Of a stretch of 64,000 nt of DNA, positions 12,059 through 23,833 are shown in pieces; positions within the stretch are counted from its first letter, which is position 1; the number at the start of each line of letters is the position of its first letter. The notes under the pieces were generated by a model. It ran no database searches and was not told the origin of the DNA. It saw only the letters and a program-made list of their open reading frames with translations. The translations under genes and the position numbers were made by a program. The DNA lies in assembly GCA_036346405.1 (NCBI GenBank), contig CM070546.1:96718955-96782954 (forward strand), read 5' to 3'. The DNA is from Phyllostachys edulis. Lineage: Eukaryota > Streptophyta > Magnoliopsida > Poales > Poaceae.

Positions 12059-13500
12059 CGCTCCCGAGCCACCCTGGCCTCCCCTTGCCCCAACCTCCTC
12101 TTCATTCTCCCCCATCTTCTTCTCTAGGGAGCTCAACCGCAAAGAGAACGCAAGCCGCCGAAGCCGCCCGTCACCGTTCCAACCACATCGGCGAACTCCG
12201 ACCACCCCCGACCACGTCACGATGTGTTCTACCCCACAAGGAGCAATTCCCCTCCATCAATTTGGGGATTCCACCACCGGAGCACCGCGTACCCACCATC
12301 TTCTCCAGTTCCGGCCAAATCAGTCGCCACCATTGCCGTGCCTCCTCTAGCGAGCCCTTACTCAATTCCTCTCTCCATGAGTATCTCCTAGCCTCCCTTT
12401 ACCTCCCCCTACCTCTCACTCCCTATTCCCTCTCCACAAGTCGCCGCCACCGACGGCCTACCCGTGCCACCATTGGCTCGTGTCGCTATCCCGCCTCTGG
12501 TCTCCTCGGCCCTCACCGACCACTTGGGTAAGTTCCCCACATCCCACCGGTGCCCATGCTCTCGCTATCCTAGCCCCTACCCATCCGAGCACCGCCGCGC
12601 CCTTTCCCTTCGACGGCCGGCCACCTCTTACCTTCGCTCGGCCGCCACCGTCCATCTCCGGCCACGCCACCACCACTCCTAGGACCTCCATGCCTCATTG
12701 ATTCATTTTCGCCACTCCTGGCCGCCGCCACCCTCCCTGTTGCTAGCGATGTGCGCCACTCCAAGCCGCCCTAAACCTCCCCTGTTTCTGCCCTAAACCT
12801 TCTCTGTTGTCTCTATGTAATCCTCTCTCTGTGATACACTGACTGTGGGCCTAGTCCAATAGATGCTCAATCAAAAGAATAGTAAGTAGGATTAATAACT
12901 AATGGAGAATTCAAATTTACACACTACATGATGTTAGATAAGTTCAGTAGTTAAATATGTTTGACAATACTTAGTAGCCCTTAACAGCCAAAGGAACAAA
13001 AGAAGCAAAATTATGAGTTTCATAATGATCACAGTGACAGTAGACTTTCACTTAACAAATGGATAGCAAAAATTTGTTAGTAAGCTGATTAAATGAACTA
13101 ATCCTTCTTAGTGGAATTAGTTAGATAATTAGAGGTTAACTAAAAACAACCCATAGGCTATTTATCATTTCTATTGTGAATACAAATTTAAATCATACCA
13201 AAATGGTAGTAGTCATAAGGATAATGGATTAGGATAAATCAATATGTCATTATATGAACATATTAGTTAGTAATATAAGATGACAAGTTAGGCAATCAAG
13301 GTATAATTAGCAGGAGCATGGTTAAAATAGTTAGCTAATGATAAATCTTGGGTGGTTGGTTTAGGTAATTAGGAACTGTATATAAGGAGTTGACTCAATG
13401 ACCGTGGGTCCTCCCTGTATGGACTAAATGAACAATCAGTGGTATGAGAGGCCAACTGTCAGTGCAAGTAGTAGTTAGGCACATGGTTAGTTTAGTGGTT

Positions 13501-13614
13501 AGCTAAAAGATTGTTGGAGGGGTAAGTAAAAATAGTTAACCAGTTAGTAGGTGATGCAGCTAAAAGATTGTTGGAGGGGTAAGTAAAAATAGTTAACCAG
13601 TTAGTAGGTGATGC
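13501..13614 (+). repeat. perfect 57-bp tandem duplication
   Basis: Copy 1 is 13501-13557 and copy 2 is 13558-13614, with no difference seen between them (each starts AGCTAAAAGATTGTTGG). It lies in the AT-rich part of LTR G and must be recent relative to the decay around it. Confidence 0.9.
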
Positions 13615-16483
13615 AATTAAAACTTACATTCTACTTAAGATAATTAGTAAGTAATATCATAAGGATGACTTAAGTGATTAGTAGTTAGTTTAAGTAACTG
13701 AAATGATGATGAATAGGCCATATCAGTTAGGGTCTAGTTAAAGTAATGGTTTAGGCAAACTAGAGGTTAATTATGAATGGCTATATAATGTAAGCAACTA
13801 GAGGCCGTTAGCTAAAAATCGTCAGTATGCACTTAGAATAAATTCATAAGATAATGCTCCAAGTTGAAAATCAAGTAAAGTTACCAACATCGCTGATGTC
13901 TTAATAATGACAGTAAGCTCTAGGCTAAAGTCAGTAATGATGCTACAAGTAAATAAGAATCCACCATAATAACGACAAGTCATAAGAACGCTTAGGTATA
14001 ATGTTAGTTTATATAATTACCAGTCCAAGTGAAAATAGAGGTGAACTTTAATTAAATAACTAGTTAGTGTGGCACTAATGTCTAGGTTAAAATGGAGGTC
14101 AACTAAAAACAGTCCTCAATATGTATTCTAGTTAAAAGTTAACCTAATATACTAGATGTACCTTACTATAAGCTTGATCATGATAATAACTATGAAAAGA
14201 ACATATTAAACCAATGATGATACTCAAAGGACAAACTTAAATCATGGAATTTCCTTGATAAATAGGAAATAATAACAAAATGAATTACTAAAAATGAGCT
14301 AGACCTCCCATGCAAGTCATGGTAGGGTACTCTCAATAAAACAGTATCAAGTCAACCACAAATCAAATACAAGCCAACATCATCTAACATACACCGCTAA
14401 TAGCTTATAATAAGAGGAACAATTCATGAAATAAGAAGATCCATTTTCAATTCAAAGGAATTGCACTCTCTCCGATGGAAAGCATACATTTCATAAAATA
14501 CACTTTCAGCATCACATTTACTTATTTTTAGGATTTAACAACCAAAGCAAATCAAAATGTTAATAACTTTTACATACGAACTCGGAATCAAATGAACCTT
14601 TTTTATAAATTCATATAAAATCATTCTCTATATGAATATGTAAAAATATTTGGATTTTTATTACTGTTGAATTTATTTGTTCGTTTGTGTTTTATTTTTG
14701 GTTCTTTCGAATAGACGCCGGAATTCGTGAGCGAATATTTCAACGACCAACCATCCTCATATTCAGAACAACAAGAGCAAGGCAAGCATCTCCTTTGATC
14801 ATGTTGATCCTACTATTTTACTTATTGCATTTATTTTTACAAAATCTATTATTGCATGCGTGTATGTTTGATATGAAAATGCTATGTGTGGGAAGTCGGT
14901 AGATGTAAATCCTATTTGATGCACATATCTCCTTGACAAATTGATGTATTACTGTTGTATCCATTATATTACGGGTTAGACAATAAATAATGTCATTTGG
15001 GAGTTTTGAGTGGGAGCTATCATATAAATGCTTACTAGAACGACCGTTTTTCTGAAAAGATTATAAAAAGGACAATATGATAAACATAAATTTGGGAGAT
15101 TTATAAAAATATCTAGAGAGGTGTTTCTCTGTTATTTTGTATAAAAATAAAATGAAAAAAACCTAGTTTTCAACACGGGCGAGTTATAATATATTCTAAG
15201 AAGAGTGAGAAAGGAGTCTCACTAGTAGATAGGGAGAGATTCTCGCCTGAGGTCAATTAAGGACCGAACACTGGTATATCCAACCTAAGCATAAGCGTAC
15301 AACCACATGTGCTAGTATGGGATGGCCTTAGCTAATTAAGTCATTGAAAACTAGCCTTGCACATAGGTAGGCCATAGAGTGCAGACATAACCAAAGGACC
15401 AGCATGTCCAAAGGGGCTCCCTTCACCGAGGCGTTGAGACCAAAGCTTGTCGACACAACTACGAATGCCTCACTCAACGGGAGGTCCCCGGGTGAAGTGA
15501 GGATAAACATTCACTGGGCTAGTGTAAGGGTAGGACTAGATGATGTAAATGCTTCGACACGTGCTCTAGACAGCTTACCAAAGATAGTGAGCAGTGGCAT
15601 CGACGGATGCCAAATAAACTAGAGAATTCGTGTGCTGTGGGTAAAGTTGTACCCCTCTGGAAAGTGTAAATCTACTTAAATAGCCATGTTCACGGTGATG
15701 ACCGTGCTAAGTATAGCATTGCTGGGTATAGTCTTAGTTTTCACAAAAAACATTTCTTATTGAAAAGAGGGAATGGTTGATGGTTTGATTTGAGTTAACT
15801 GCCATATTATGGCTGAACCTAATTGTTGCTCGTAACCGCGGAGGGTTACAAGTTGTAGTTATTATTATTGTTGATTCATTCAATTACTTACTTACTGTCA
15901 TGTATCTATTTATTTGCTCTTTTAAACTCCCGTTGCAAAATAGTACATATGGATATTGCGAATAAAACTGGTTTAAAGCAAAATAACTTGTAGAGTAGAG
16001 CCACATTCCTTGTTAACCTTGCATCTATATAAACTTTGCGATACACTACAAGTCTTGTTGAGTACACAATGTACTCAATCTCGCTTAAATTATTGTTCAG
16101 ATTATGAGGAAGAGCCAACAGCAGACGACGCTTTCTTTGCACCTGAAACTGAAGGGTTTGGTGATGAGTCTATCTAGGATTTGTTCCTTGTCGGCTGCCT
16201 TTGGGATTTTAGATGGACATGCCACTGGAACTTGTTTATTTTCATCACCTTTACTTCTGCGGCTATTTTGATGCTCTGTTGGTACTTATCTTTATTTGGT
16301 CGGTTGGCCATTGATGTAATAACTGTTATCGCTTAAGTTAAGTACCATTTTGCTTTAATTTGTATATGTGAATGTATGGATGTGAAGGACAAATATTGTG
16401 AATGTGTGTACTAGCCACTAATCATGGGACTAGTATGGTACACACATAAGGTCTTCGGGTATTGCACGCCTAAGGGTCTGACA

Positions 16484-17176
16484 CCTTTGCACCAGCCCTA
16501 GTGTATTTACGACATTTATCCTGTAGATAATATATGTGTGCATTGATGACCTAAAGTTGCAAGTAAGAACTTAGGTAAGATGTTCATGTTAACATAAGAA
16601 TGTGTTTACAGGGCTGTACTTACATCGTCATTCAACCATGTTTTCTTGCTCTCTGGCAAAAGCCGATTTGTTAGGCATTACACCATTTTTTTGGGATACA
16701 GAGACATCATCAATGTGCACCAAAGTCTTGGTCGTTGGTGAGGAGTTCATGTAGTCAATAATGAGATTATCTTCCTTGGTGCACATATCATTTGCAATGT
16801 TTAAGCTTAGTTGGAAAAAGCAATTGCATATGAAATTATATGTAGTAAAAGTATAGATTATAGGATAATACCTGGAGGGGAGCTACCTTTTGAGGTGATA
16901 TTGAGTGTTGGAGGCTCCATTGGTTTCATATTTTGGCTATCATAATAAATGTAGTCACAATTTTTGTCATGTGTTGATGTCGACACCCTTGCTGTTGGAC
17001 CCCGCACCTGCTTGGCAATGGGTGAGTTCTTAGTTTGTAGGTTCTGTTTGTGCTTTTCCTTTGAGAGGTATTGTTAGGCTATAATTTTGTTGTTTGCTAC
17101 AAATATTGGATATGAAAAAATTGATAAATCTGGTTGTACCTTAGTGTCTGATGCTTCTGTCACATCATTGTCTCCA
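16484..17176 (-). pseudogene. PMD/Ulp1-type transposon gene relic, downstream exons
   Basis: On the minus strand two open blocks with exon-like ends can be read. One (about 17020-16873) contains words such as QVRGPTARVSTSTHDKN and ends at a donor-like GTATTATCC. The next (about 16800-16630) contains KEDNLIIDYMNSSPTTKTLV and NGVMPNKSAFARE before a stop. The style matches the variable linker of grass plant-mobile-domain/Ulp1 transposon proteins. The same strand carries the PMD-like exon at 23834-25325, so I infer one gene split by the LTR block 17177-23833. The Ulp1 catalytic part is not seen, and the assignment of this piece is weaker than that of the other. Confidence 0.4.
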
Positions 17177-19313
17177 TGTAATATCCCAAAAGTATTCAAA
17201 TGATTATTCGAGAGAGAATAATTATTTAGAGGGAAGAACTAGTTAGCAAGTGATTTAACAGAAAGAATTGAGGGAGTTTTCTGCAAAATCCCGACAACCT
17301 AGACCTCGGGCCTTAGCTCAGGAGGCCCATGAGGGGCCAGCCACCATTAAAAGGAGGGGAACCCTAGAACGCACTGCAACTACAGTAGCAACCGCCGCTA
17401 CAGTGCCCCTGCTACAGTACGCCTCCCCTTGCAGTCCGTTGCTATTCCCCTCCCTCTTGGTGGTGCTCTCCCATTGTTGTCGGCCAAGAAGAAGGAAAAA
17501 GAAGGGAGGGAAGGGGAGAGATCACAGCCTTGGTACGTGATCTTCAGCGGTTCTTCAAGGGTAAGATCCGATCCCCTTCCGATTAGCCGATTATTTGATT
17601 ATTAAGTTTTATCGGTAATTAGATCTGTTAGAGTAGAGAAGGTTGGCCGAAGTTTTTGAGTAGCTTAATTGCAGAATTAGTTCTAGACGTCTCCTAGAGA
17701 TTTTTAGGCGACGTCGATACCTTTCCATAGAGTACTAGATCATGTCATTTGGATGAACGGTTCAAAAGTTATGAATTTTATAGCGCTACTGTTCTGCAAG
17801 TCTGTCAGTATCCTGACAGTTTTTAGTAATCTGACTTAAGAGAATAGTTAAAGGAAACATTAGAGGAGCTCATTATAATAAAAGATGTAGATAATTGTAT
17901 CAGCTTTCTAGAAAGCTAAAGAACATGAAATTTGGGTAATTATACTGAAAGATATGATAGTTTTAGTATTACTATCTAGAAATCCGATGTGAATTCGATG
18001 TTCTGTTAATTAGATTGGTAGAGGTAGTAGGTGGCCGAATCAGGATGGCTCACCAACTGGGTTTAGTTGGATAATTTGTTAACCTTTCTAGAAAGTCCAA
18101 GAACACCCCATTTGGACCTCTGTATTAAAAGATGTGAATTTTTGATTATGACTGTCCACAGAGGGGACAAATCAACATTTAGGAATTGGAGTTGGGATTG
18201 CGCTAGAGAGTATAGCGAGTTCGTGTGTACTTCTAGTTTTGTTATTGGTCCAGTATTGCTGTCTTAGAGCATTTTCTAAACTAATTCAGGTGTGGGGTTG
18301 GTCCCGGGGGCAGCACCCTCTTCACGTTCTCCATTCTCGCACGGTTGAGGCAAGTACTTGATTGATAGTTTTATTATGAGTGGATGATCTTGTTTACCAG
18401 TATTGTGAGTACATGTGTTATTCATGGATGCTAGACTATTATGAAAGTCAATGATCATGTCAATTAGTATTGTGAAAATATGTGTTTATCATGGATGCTA
18501 GAATGTTATGAATGTCTGTGAGCATGAATGTTAGAAGTACGAATAAGTTTATTCATATGTGATATTGTTGTGAATGCATGATTATGATGATGTAAGGTTT
18601 TGTTCATATGCATCATGCTGATATATTGAAGACTTGGTCACGTGGTGACCAAGCATTATTTGAGGTCCCCGTCATGAATATGATGGGCTTATGGTCCCCA
18701 CACTCGTGGAGTGTGGGCTTAGGTCCCCATACTTGTGGAGTATGGGCAATAGTCCCTGTGCTAGATGGCACAGGCATGAGTGTGCATCGACGGATGCATG
18801 CTCTGCATTACCAGTAAAATGCAAAAGAGAAAGAGAAAGAGAAAGTGCATTTGAGCACCTTGCATAACATGAGCATACAACCTGTTTGTTATAAAGATAT
18901 GTGGATGGTTGGTGATGATTACAGCTGTTTATGTTATTGTTGACATTTATTGTACTTGTTGAGTCGTTGGACTTACTCTTACTGTTGTTGTGTTTTTTTA
19001 GGTACTCTTTGCAAGAACGGTATGCATGGTAGGGAATAATACTTAGTGTCGTGGCACAATGGCACAAATCATTCATATTGAGTTAATTGGATTATTGATT
19101 TAATATTTGAATAATCTGCTTAGTGATCTTCTTACGATTACTCCCTTTGCATTGAAATAAATTGTAATAGGGTTGAATAGAGGACTATGGATGTTCTTTG
19201 GATTATACTTCAGATGTTAGCATGCTATGGATAATATAGTGATGATTAGCATAATTTTAGATGTTTCTTGATTATGCTGAATGTTGGTTCATTTAATTAT
19301 GATATAATTAACT
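17177..19313 (+). mobile_element. chromovirus-type LTR D (truncated at 3' end)
   Basis: It starts TGTAATATCCCAAAAG. Landmarks are a pyrimidine/purine leader, a strong donor-like CAAGG|GTAAGATCC at 17561 and a tract of short hairpin words (18630-18800, for example GGTCACGTGGTGACC). These are followed by the half-conserved inverted repeat TGAGTC..GGACTT at 18960 and a T-rich acceptor-like tract ending AG at 19001. The minus-strand fragment at 1798-2720 is the same family and shows how D should continue. D departs from it at about 19313, within TTAACTGT, where unrelated GC-rich sequence begins. Confidence 0.7.
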
Positions 19314-21398
19314 GTGCGCTCGTTCGCACCTGCCCGCCTCCTGCTTGTAGCCGCGTGGGCACGTAGCTACTGTCGCCGAGTGTCATCGCCACCTGTAGCG
19401 CACGCGAGGAATTCTCCGGTTGCGGTTCGGCCAGTACGTGGGAAAAGCCAGCTGCAGCGCGTGGCCTTCAGTTTTGCTTGCCCCATACGTTGGTTTGTCT
19501 TTTCCCTTGGATTGTTTTCCTTGTACTGCTTTGATTATTTAATTGGAGATGCATGTATGCGTGTCATTGGAGCATTAAGGGAGAAAGATGCATTAACTAG
19601 TACACATGTAGTAGTTAATTAGTGTTGCTGCGAGTAGCTTCTTTTGGCTTAGATAGTGTTGCATCAATTAGTAGTTGACTAATTAATGATGTACTACTAG
19701 TTGATTAGTTTATGGTGCACTGCTAGGAATATTTAATTGGGATAGTTAGTGTTGCACTACTATGATTATTTAATTGGGATAACTAGGGAGAGAGTTTAGC
19801 TAGTGCTACATGTTTATATGCATGCTTTTCTTTGGAACAATAAAGGAGAGAGATGAGCTAGCATATTTTGTTGGAACAGTACGAAAAATATTAGCATGTT
19901 TCTAGTCAGGGAGATATCAAACAGTAGGTTTGTTTTGGTTTGCTATTCTATTGTACGATTTATTCGGGTACCTTAATGGCGAATTTTGGGAATGTTATCT
20001 AGTAGTTAATTGTAGATAATTTCAGTATCTTTCCATAGAGTATTTCATCATACCGAGCGGACGAGTAATTTTCAAGTTATGAATTTAGTAAGGCTCGCTA
20101 TCCAGTAGATGATAGATCGGTCTTCTGGGATAAAAACGAGGGGTTAGATGATTTAATTAGAAATCATGGTAATCTAAGAAAAGGTGGGGAATATTGTGTA
20201 GATTCCAGAATGGAGTGGTTTCCCATGATTGGACTTGTGAGTCAAAAGTTACGCCCTTTTTAGTACCAGGACAGCAAGGGGTGACTGTTCGGTATTGGGG
20301 AAGCGTTGTGGATTTAGGGGACGTGTAGGAGCGGTGTCAAATTAATTGTTGTTCTTGTGATGCTGTAGCTTGTATTGAAATTTGAGTGTTTATTGTATGA
20401 GAGTTGTCGTGCTTGTTGCCATCTTCTAGCCGAACTGTGCGTCGCAACTAGTAAAGGCACGTGCCTGGTAGACAACGATCATTGATTGATCATTGTATTT
20501 CTCTATCGTTCATTACCATTATTGTTGTGCTTTTATTCTTATTTAATTGCAAGCAATGGAATGGTATGACTATATCTTGTTGATGAACATGAGGAAAAAT
20601 TGATATGATGAATGTGATGAAATAATGCATTTTTGCATTCATAAGCATCTTTGCATATGAGCAGGTGATCATGATTGATCACAACTCCACAGGAGTGGAG
20701 GAGGTCCCCGATCCTTGAGGAGGAACGGGCTTGAGAGTGAACGTTGTCGCGAGCGTTCACTCATGTTATACCGGTATATGCGAAAGAAGTGCATGTGGAC
20801 ATGTAGTGTAGGGTTGCATTGAGATATGAGATGAATGTGTGTGAAAACAAAGAGAAGAGAATGGCATGAGAATATTAATAGAAGGACATGTGATGATAAT
20901 GAAGTTATTGAATACCGTTGTTTTATCATTGTTTGTTGTTTATTGATGTATTTGCTGAGTCGTGGACTCACCCTTGCTCTTTTGTTGTTTTTAAGTGATC
21001 GTTGAGGGCACCACGATTGAGAGGGACTAGTGTACATGGGATAATTTCATACTTCAGACACATGATTATTTGCCATGAGAACCATTTGATTCATTATTGC
21101 TGGATTACTTTTAGGACATGTTTGAATTTGAATAAGCTTAGATGGAGGTTTTGGACTTGATTATATTGTTCTAAGGTTTTGGATTCACTGGTTTGGTGCT
21201 GTTTTAGACTTATTATCTTGCTATGTCTCCCTCGCTTACTTATTCATGCTTGACCAGTCTTTATTCATGTTCTATTGTGACCCATGGTTGGGTTTTATTA
21301 ATGCTTTGTTTGCTGAAATTTTATAGTGTGCTGTTGATGATTAGTTGGAAGGGTAGTTTAGTGGCATTCCAGGCTCAGTGTTGGGCTGGGGTGTTACA
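19314..21398 (+). mobile_element. chromovirus-type LTR E (5' end lost)
   Basis: From about 20640 it matches element B's LTR word for word in order: ATCACAACTCCAC, GAGGAGGTCCCCGATCC, TATACCGGTATA, the inverted repeat TGAGTC...GACTCA (20956-20970), then TTGTTTTTAAGTGATC. It ends GGCTGGGGTGTTACA at 21398. Fragment C (149-346) is a close copy in opposite orientation. No LTR start is seen; the sequence 19314-19900 is GC-rich and then AT-rich, with no family recognised. Confidence 0.65.
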
Positions 21399-21536
21399 CC
21401 TAATGGGCCAAGGCTATGGGCCTTTGGCCCAAGATTTAATCCCTCTTCTAGAGAAATTATGAAATTCCATTTTAAATCCCGGTAAAACGGTTTGAAATTC
21501 AATTATAATTCTAAAGATTGAATGGGGGTATTACAC
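21399..21536 (-). mobile_element. short LTR-like scrap between E and F
   Basis: Read on the minus strand it begins TGTAATACCCCCATTC, like the start of chromovirus LTRs, and contains TTGGGCC/GGCCCA words typical of their leader. It is only about 140 bp long and both sides abut other LTR pieces (CCT words on each side), so it could be a truncated insertion or a rearrangement scrap. Confidence 0.4.
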
Positions 21537-23833
21537 CTTCGACCACCATCATCATCGTCGTGCCGTGTTCAACCCAGGCGCACCTCACCATCGTCGGAGG
21601 ATCGTTAGAGAACCCTTGCCATCAAGACCCAAACCACTCCGCCGTTTTCTTCCTCATCGCTGGCGACTCCCTCACGCCATCCCACCGTGAAGGTGCGCAT
21701 TAGGTTCACTACAACCCCCTCTACCTTTTGGTGTTCTCTTCGCCGGCCAAAACCCCACCGCCGTCGAGGTGATGTGGCAGCCACTTGGCCGCCACGCAAG
21801 TACCACACCACCATCTCTGCCGCGTCACCCGCCCACGTGGCACATTGCGCCAGCGCATGTGCAAGCCCGCACTGTTTTGTAAACTACGTCCACGGTGCAC
21901 TTTTGACTTTTCGTGGACCTGGTCTGTAGACTAGGGCCCACATGTTAGTGAAAGAAATAAGATTTCTAGTAAAAAATAATTCAGCCAAAAAATAAATCCC
22001 GATGTTGATGTCATGCTGGCGTCATTAATGGTTTTTTCTTCAGTAAAATAATTAAAAAATTCCAGAAAATTGAATTTAGATAATTTCTTTAGTGTTTAAT
22101 TTTTCAAGGACTCGTTCTCCTTCATATGAGCTCTGATTTCGATGATTAAAATTTATAAATTGATCTAAAATTAATATATACCTATCTATACTAAAATTAT
22201 TTGAATTGGAGTTCATTTGAATTTTATTTGAATTTGTTTGAATTTTGTTGAATTTGGCTCGTTTTCGTGTATAGATTTAACGACCTCTGAATGACTTGAA
22301 CCTTTTGAAGAGTTAGATCCTCAGGATTTTGAGCAAGGCAAGTTACACTCTTTTATCATATTTGAGCCTAATATTTTAAATTATTTGAATTCTGTATTAG
22401 TAATTTAAATACTTGTTTTGAATTTCTAGTTAATTCATTTACCTTTGTATAGGCAATATTGAAATTGAATTTGTTATTCCCTTGTCACTTTAGAGGAAAA
22501 TGTGGTTTGTACATTAGTATGACTAGAACATGTTGGAAAATTATGCTTAGTCAAAGCTTAGACCAAAAACTTTGATTTGGGGAATTTAGCCAAAATACTC
22601 AGTCATGATTTAAAATTAAGACTATGGTATTGTTTTTACTGTAGGAATTTTTAGAAAATATTTTGACATGAAAAATAAATAAAACTAGTTTGAACTTGGG
22701 CAAATTGGACAGTTGGTGGGTGCAGGTTTATGCACGAGCTCAATTAAGTGAATGATTGAGGCGGCCAGGGTTTGTTTTGGAAGTCACCTAGTCATTTAAG
22801 GACCGGTCTGCGAGCTGCGAATTATTAAGCTATAATCGTACCACCACAAATCTGGTGTGGGACAGACTTGGCTAATTAAACTATACTATTCCACCATAAT
22901 TGTGTCATTCAGAGGTGTGGGTGTCGTGAAGACTTATTTTTAATACCCACATGGTGCAAGAGGGGGTTATCATTTGGCGTGAAGCCTATGGTAAGGAAAC
23001 CTTAGCAGGCATAATTACGTTGAAATAGTGTAGGGTAAAGGTCTCGTGATAGTTGCTTAGTCGTACACCTTTGGAAGCGTGTCTTGGCCGACATATTAAG
23101 CAAACTGTCTCTTGTGGGTAAAGCTGTACCAACTCTGCAGAGTAATAATCTATTCGAATAGCCACATCCACGGTCATGGACATGCTGAGCAAAGCCTTTT
23201 GTGGATTAGTCTTGGTTTTGGTTTTAAAATAAATTTAAACTTAGATGTTTTTGGCTAGTATATATCCAATTGGGGAATTTGGGTAGAAAGCCTAGTGTAA
23301 GGGGGTTAGTCCTTTACTATTCGTTTATGGAGGTTTATCCTACACTTGAGATTGATGAATCAAAATAAAAGTTTGAATTTTAATTATAAGTTAAAACTAC
23401 TTTGGAACTTAGTAAAGATATTTAAACTAAAAATGCAGCTTTATGCAAAACAGCCATATAAGCCTTCCGTTGATATTATCATGCATACGTTATCTCTATT
23501 ATTGGGTGTAACTTGCGGAGTACATTTTGTACTCATCCTTGCTTAATAATTTTTTGTTCAGGGGAAGAATACTACCAAGACAGTGAGGACTTGGAGGACT
23601 AGGCAGCGCCCCTAGACGATTTCCTGTGGCAAATCGTGTGGCATGTCCATTTATTTATGCTTTCCGCTGTATCTTTTTATTTGGCCTTATGCCCAATTGT
23701 AATAAACTCTAATTATTATTCAATAAATGCATGATATGAATTTGCTATCATTTTTGTTTGACTGTGTACACTAGCTATTCCTGGACTAGTGTATGAAACA
23801 TACAGAATCTGGGATCCTTCGTTCTCGGGTTCG
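21537..23833 (+). mobile_element. Tat/RIRE-type LTR F, 5' end lost
   Basis: It starts in a GC-rich block, followed by AT-rich DNA, GAGCAAGGCAAGTTACAC near 22333, and the phrases TATTCGAATAGCC and CACGGTCATGGACATG near 23150-23190. It then carries the inverted repeat GAGTACA/TGTACTC (23518-23534), TTTTGTTCAGGGGAAG and the terminus GGGTTCGACA at 23833. The same order is seen in G, H and I. The short frames within it are not conserved among the four LTRs. Confidence 0.7.

Larger units (their letters stand above)
11716..16483 (+). mobile_element. Tat/RIRE-type LTR G, 5' end lost
   Basis: Content and order match the other long LTRs here (F, H, I). A GC-rich block follows a TATA box (12048-12058), then long AT-rich sequence, then a GGCAAG...TTGATCATGTTGATCC phrase (14780-14812). 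Next come the 'aatagcc..gttcacggt' phrase (15680-15710), the inverted repeat GAGTACA/TGTACTC (16060-16076) and a TTGTTCAG acceptor-like word. The terminus GGTCTGACA ends at 16483. No matching second LTR or internal region is present. Frames in the GC-rich block (11700-12700) overlap on both strands, are Pro/Ser/Arg-rich, and have counterparts in the same place in H and I, so they are compositional. Confidence 0.7.

Noticed and set aside
17177..21398. D and E as one complete LTR
   Set aside because: D has a TGTAATATCCC start and E a GTGTTACA end, but the flanks do not match (CTCCA versus CCTAA), and the join at 19313 departs from the sister fragment at 1798-2720.
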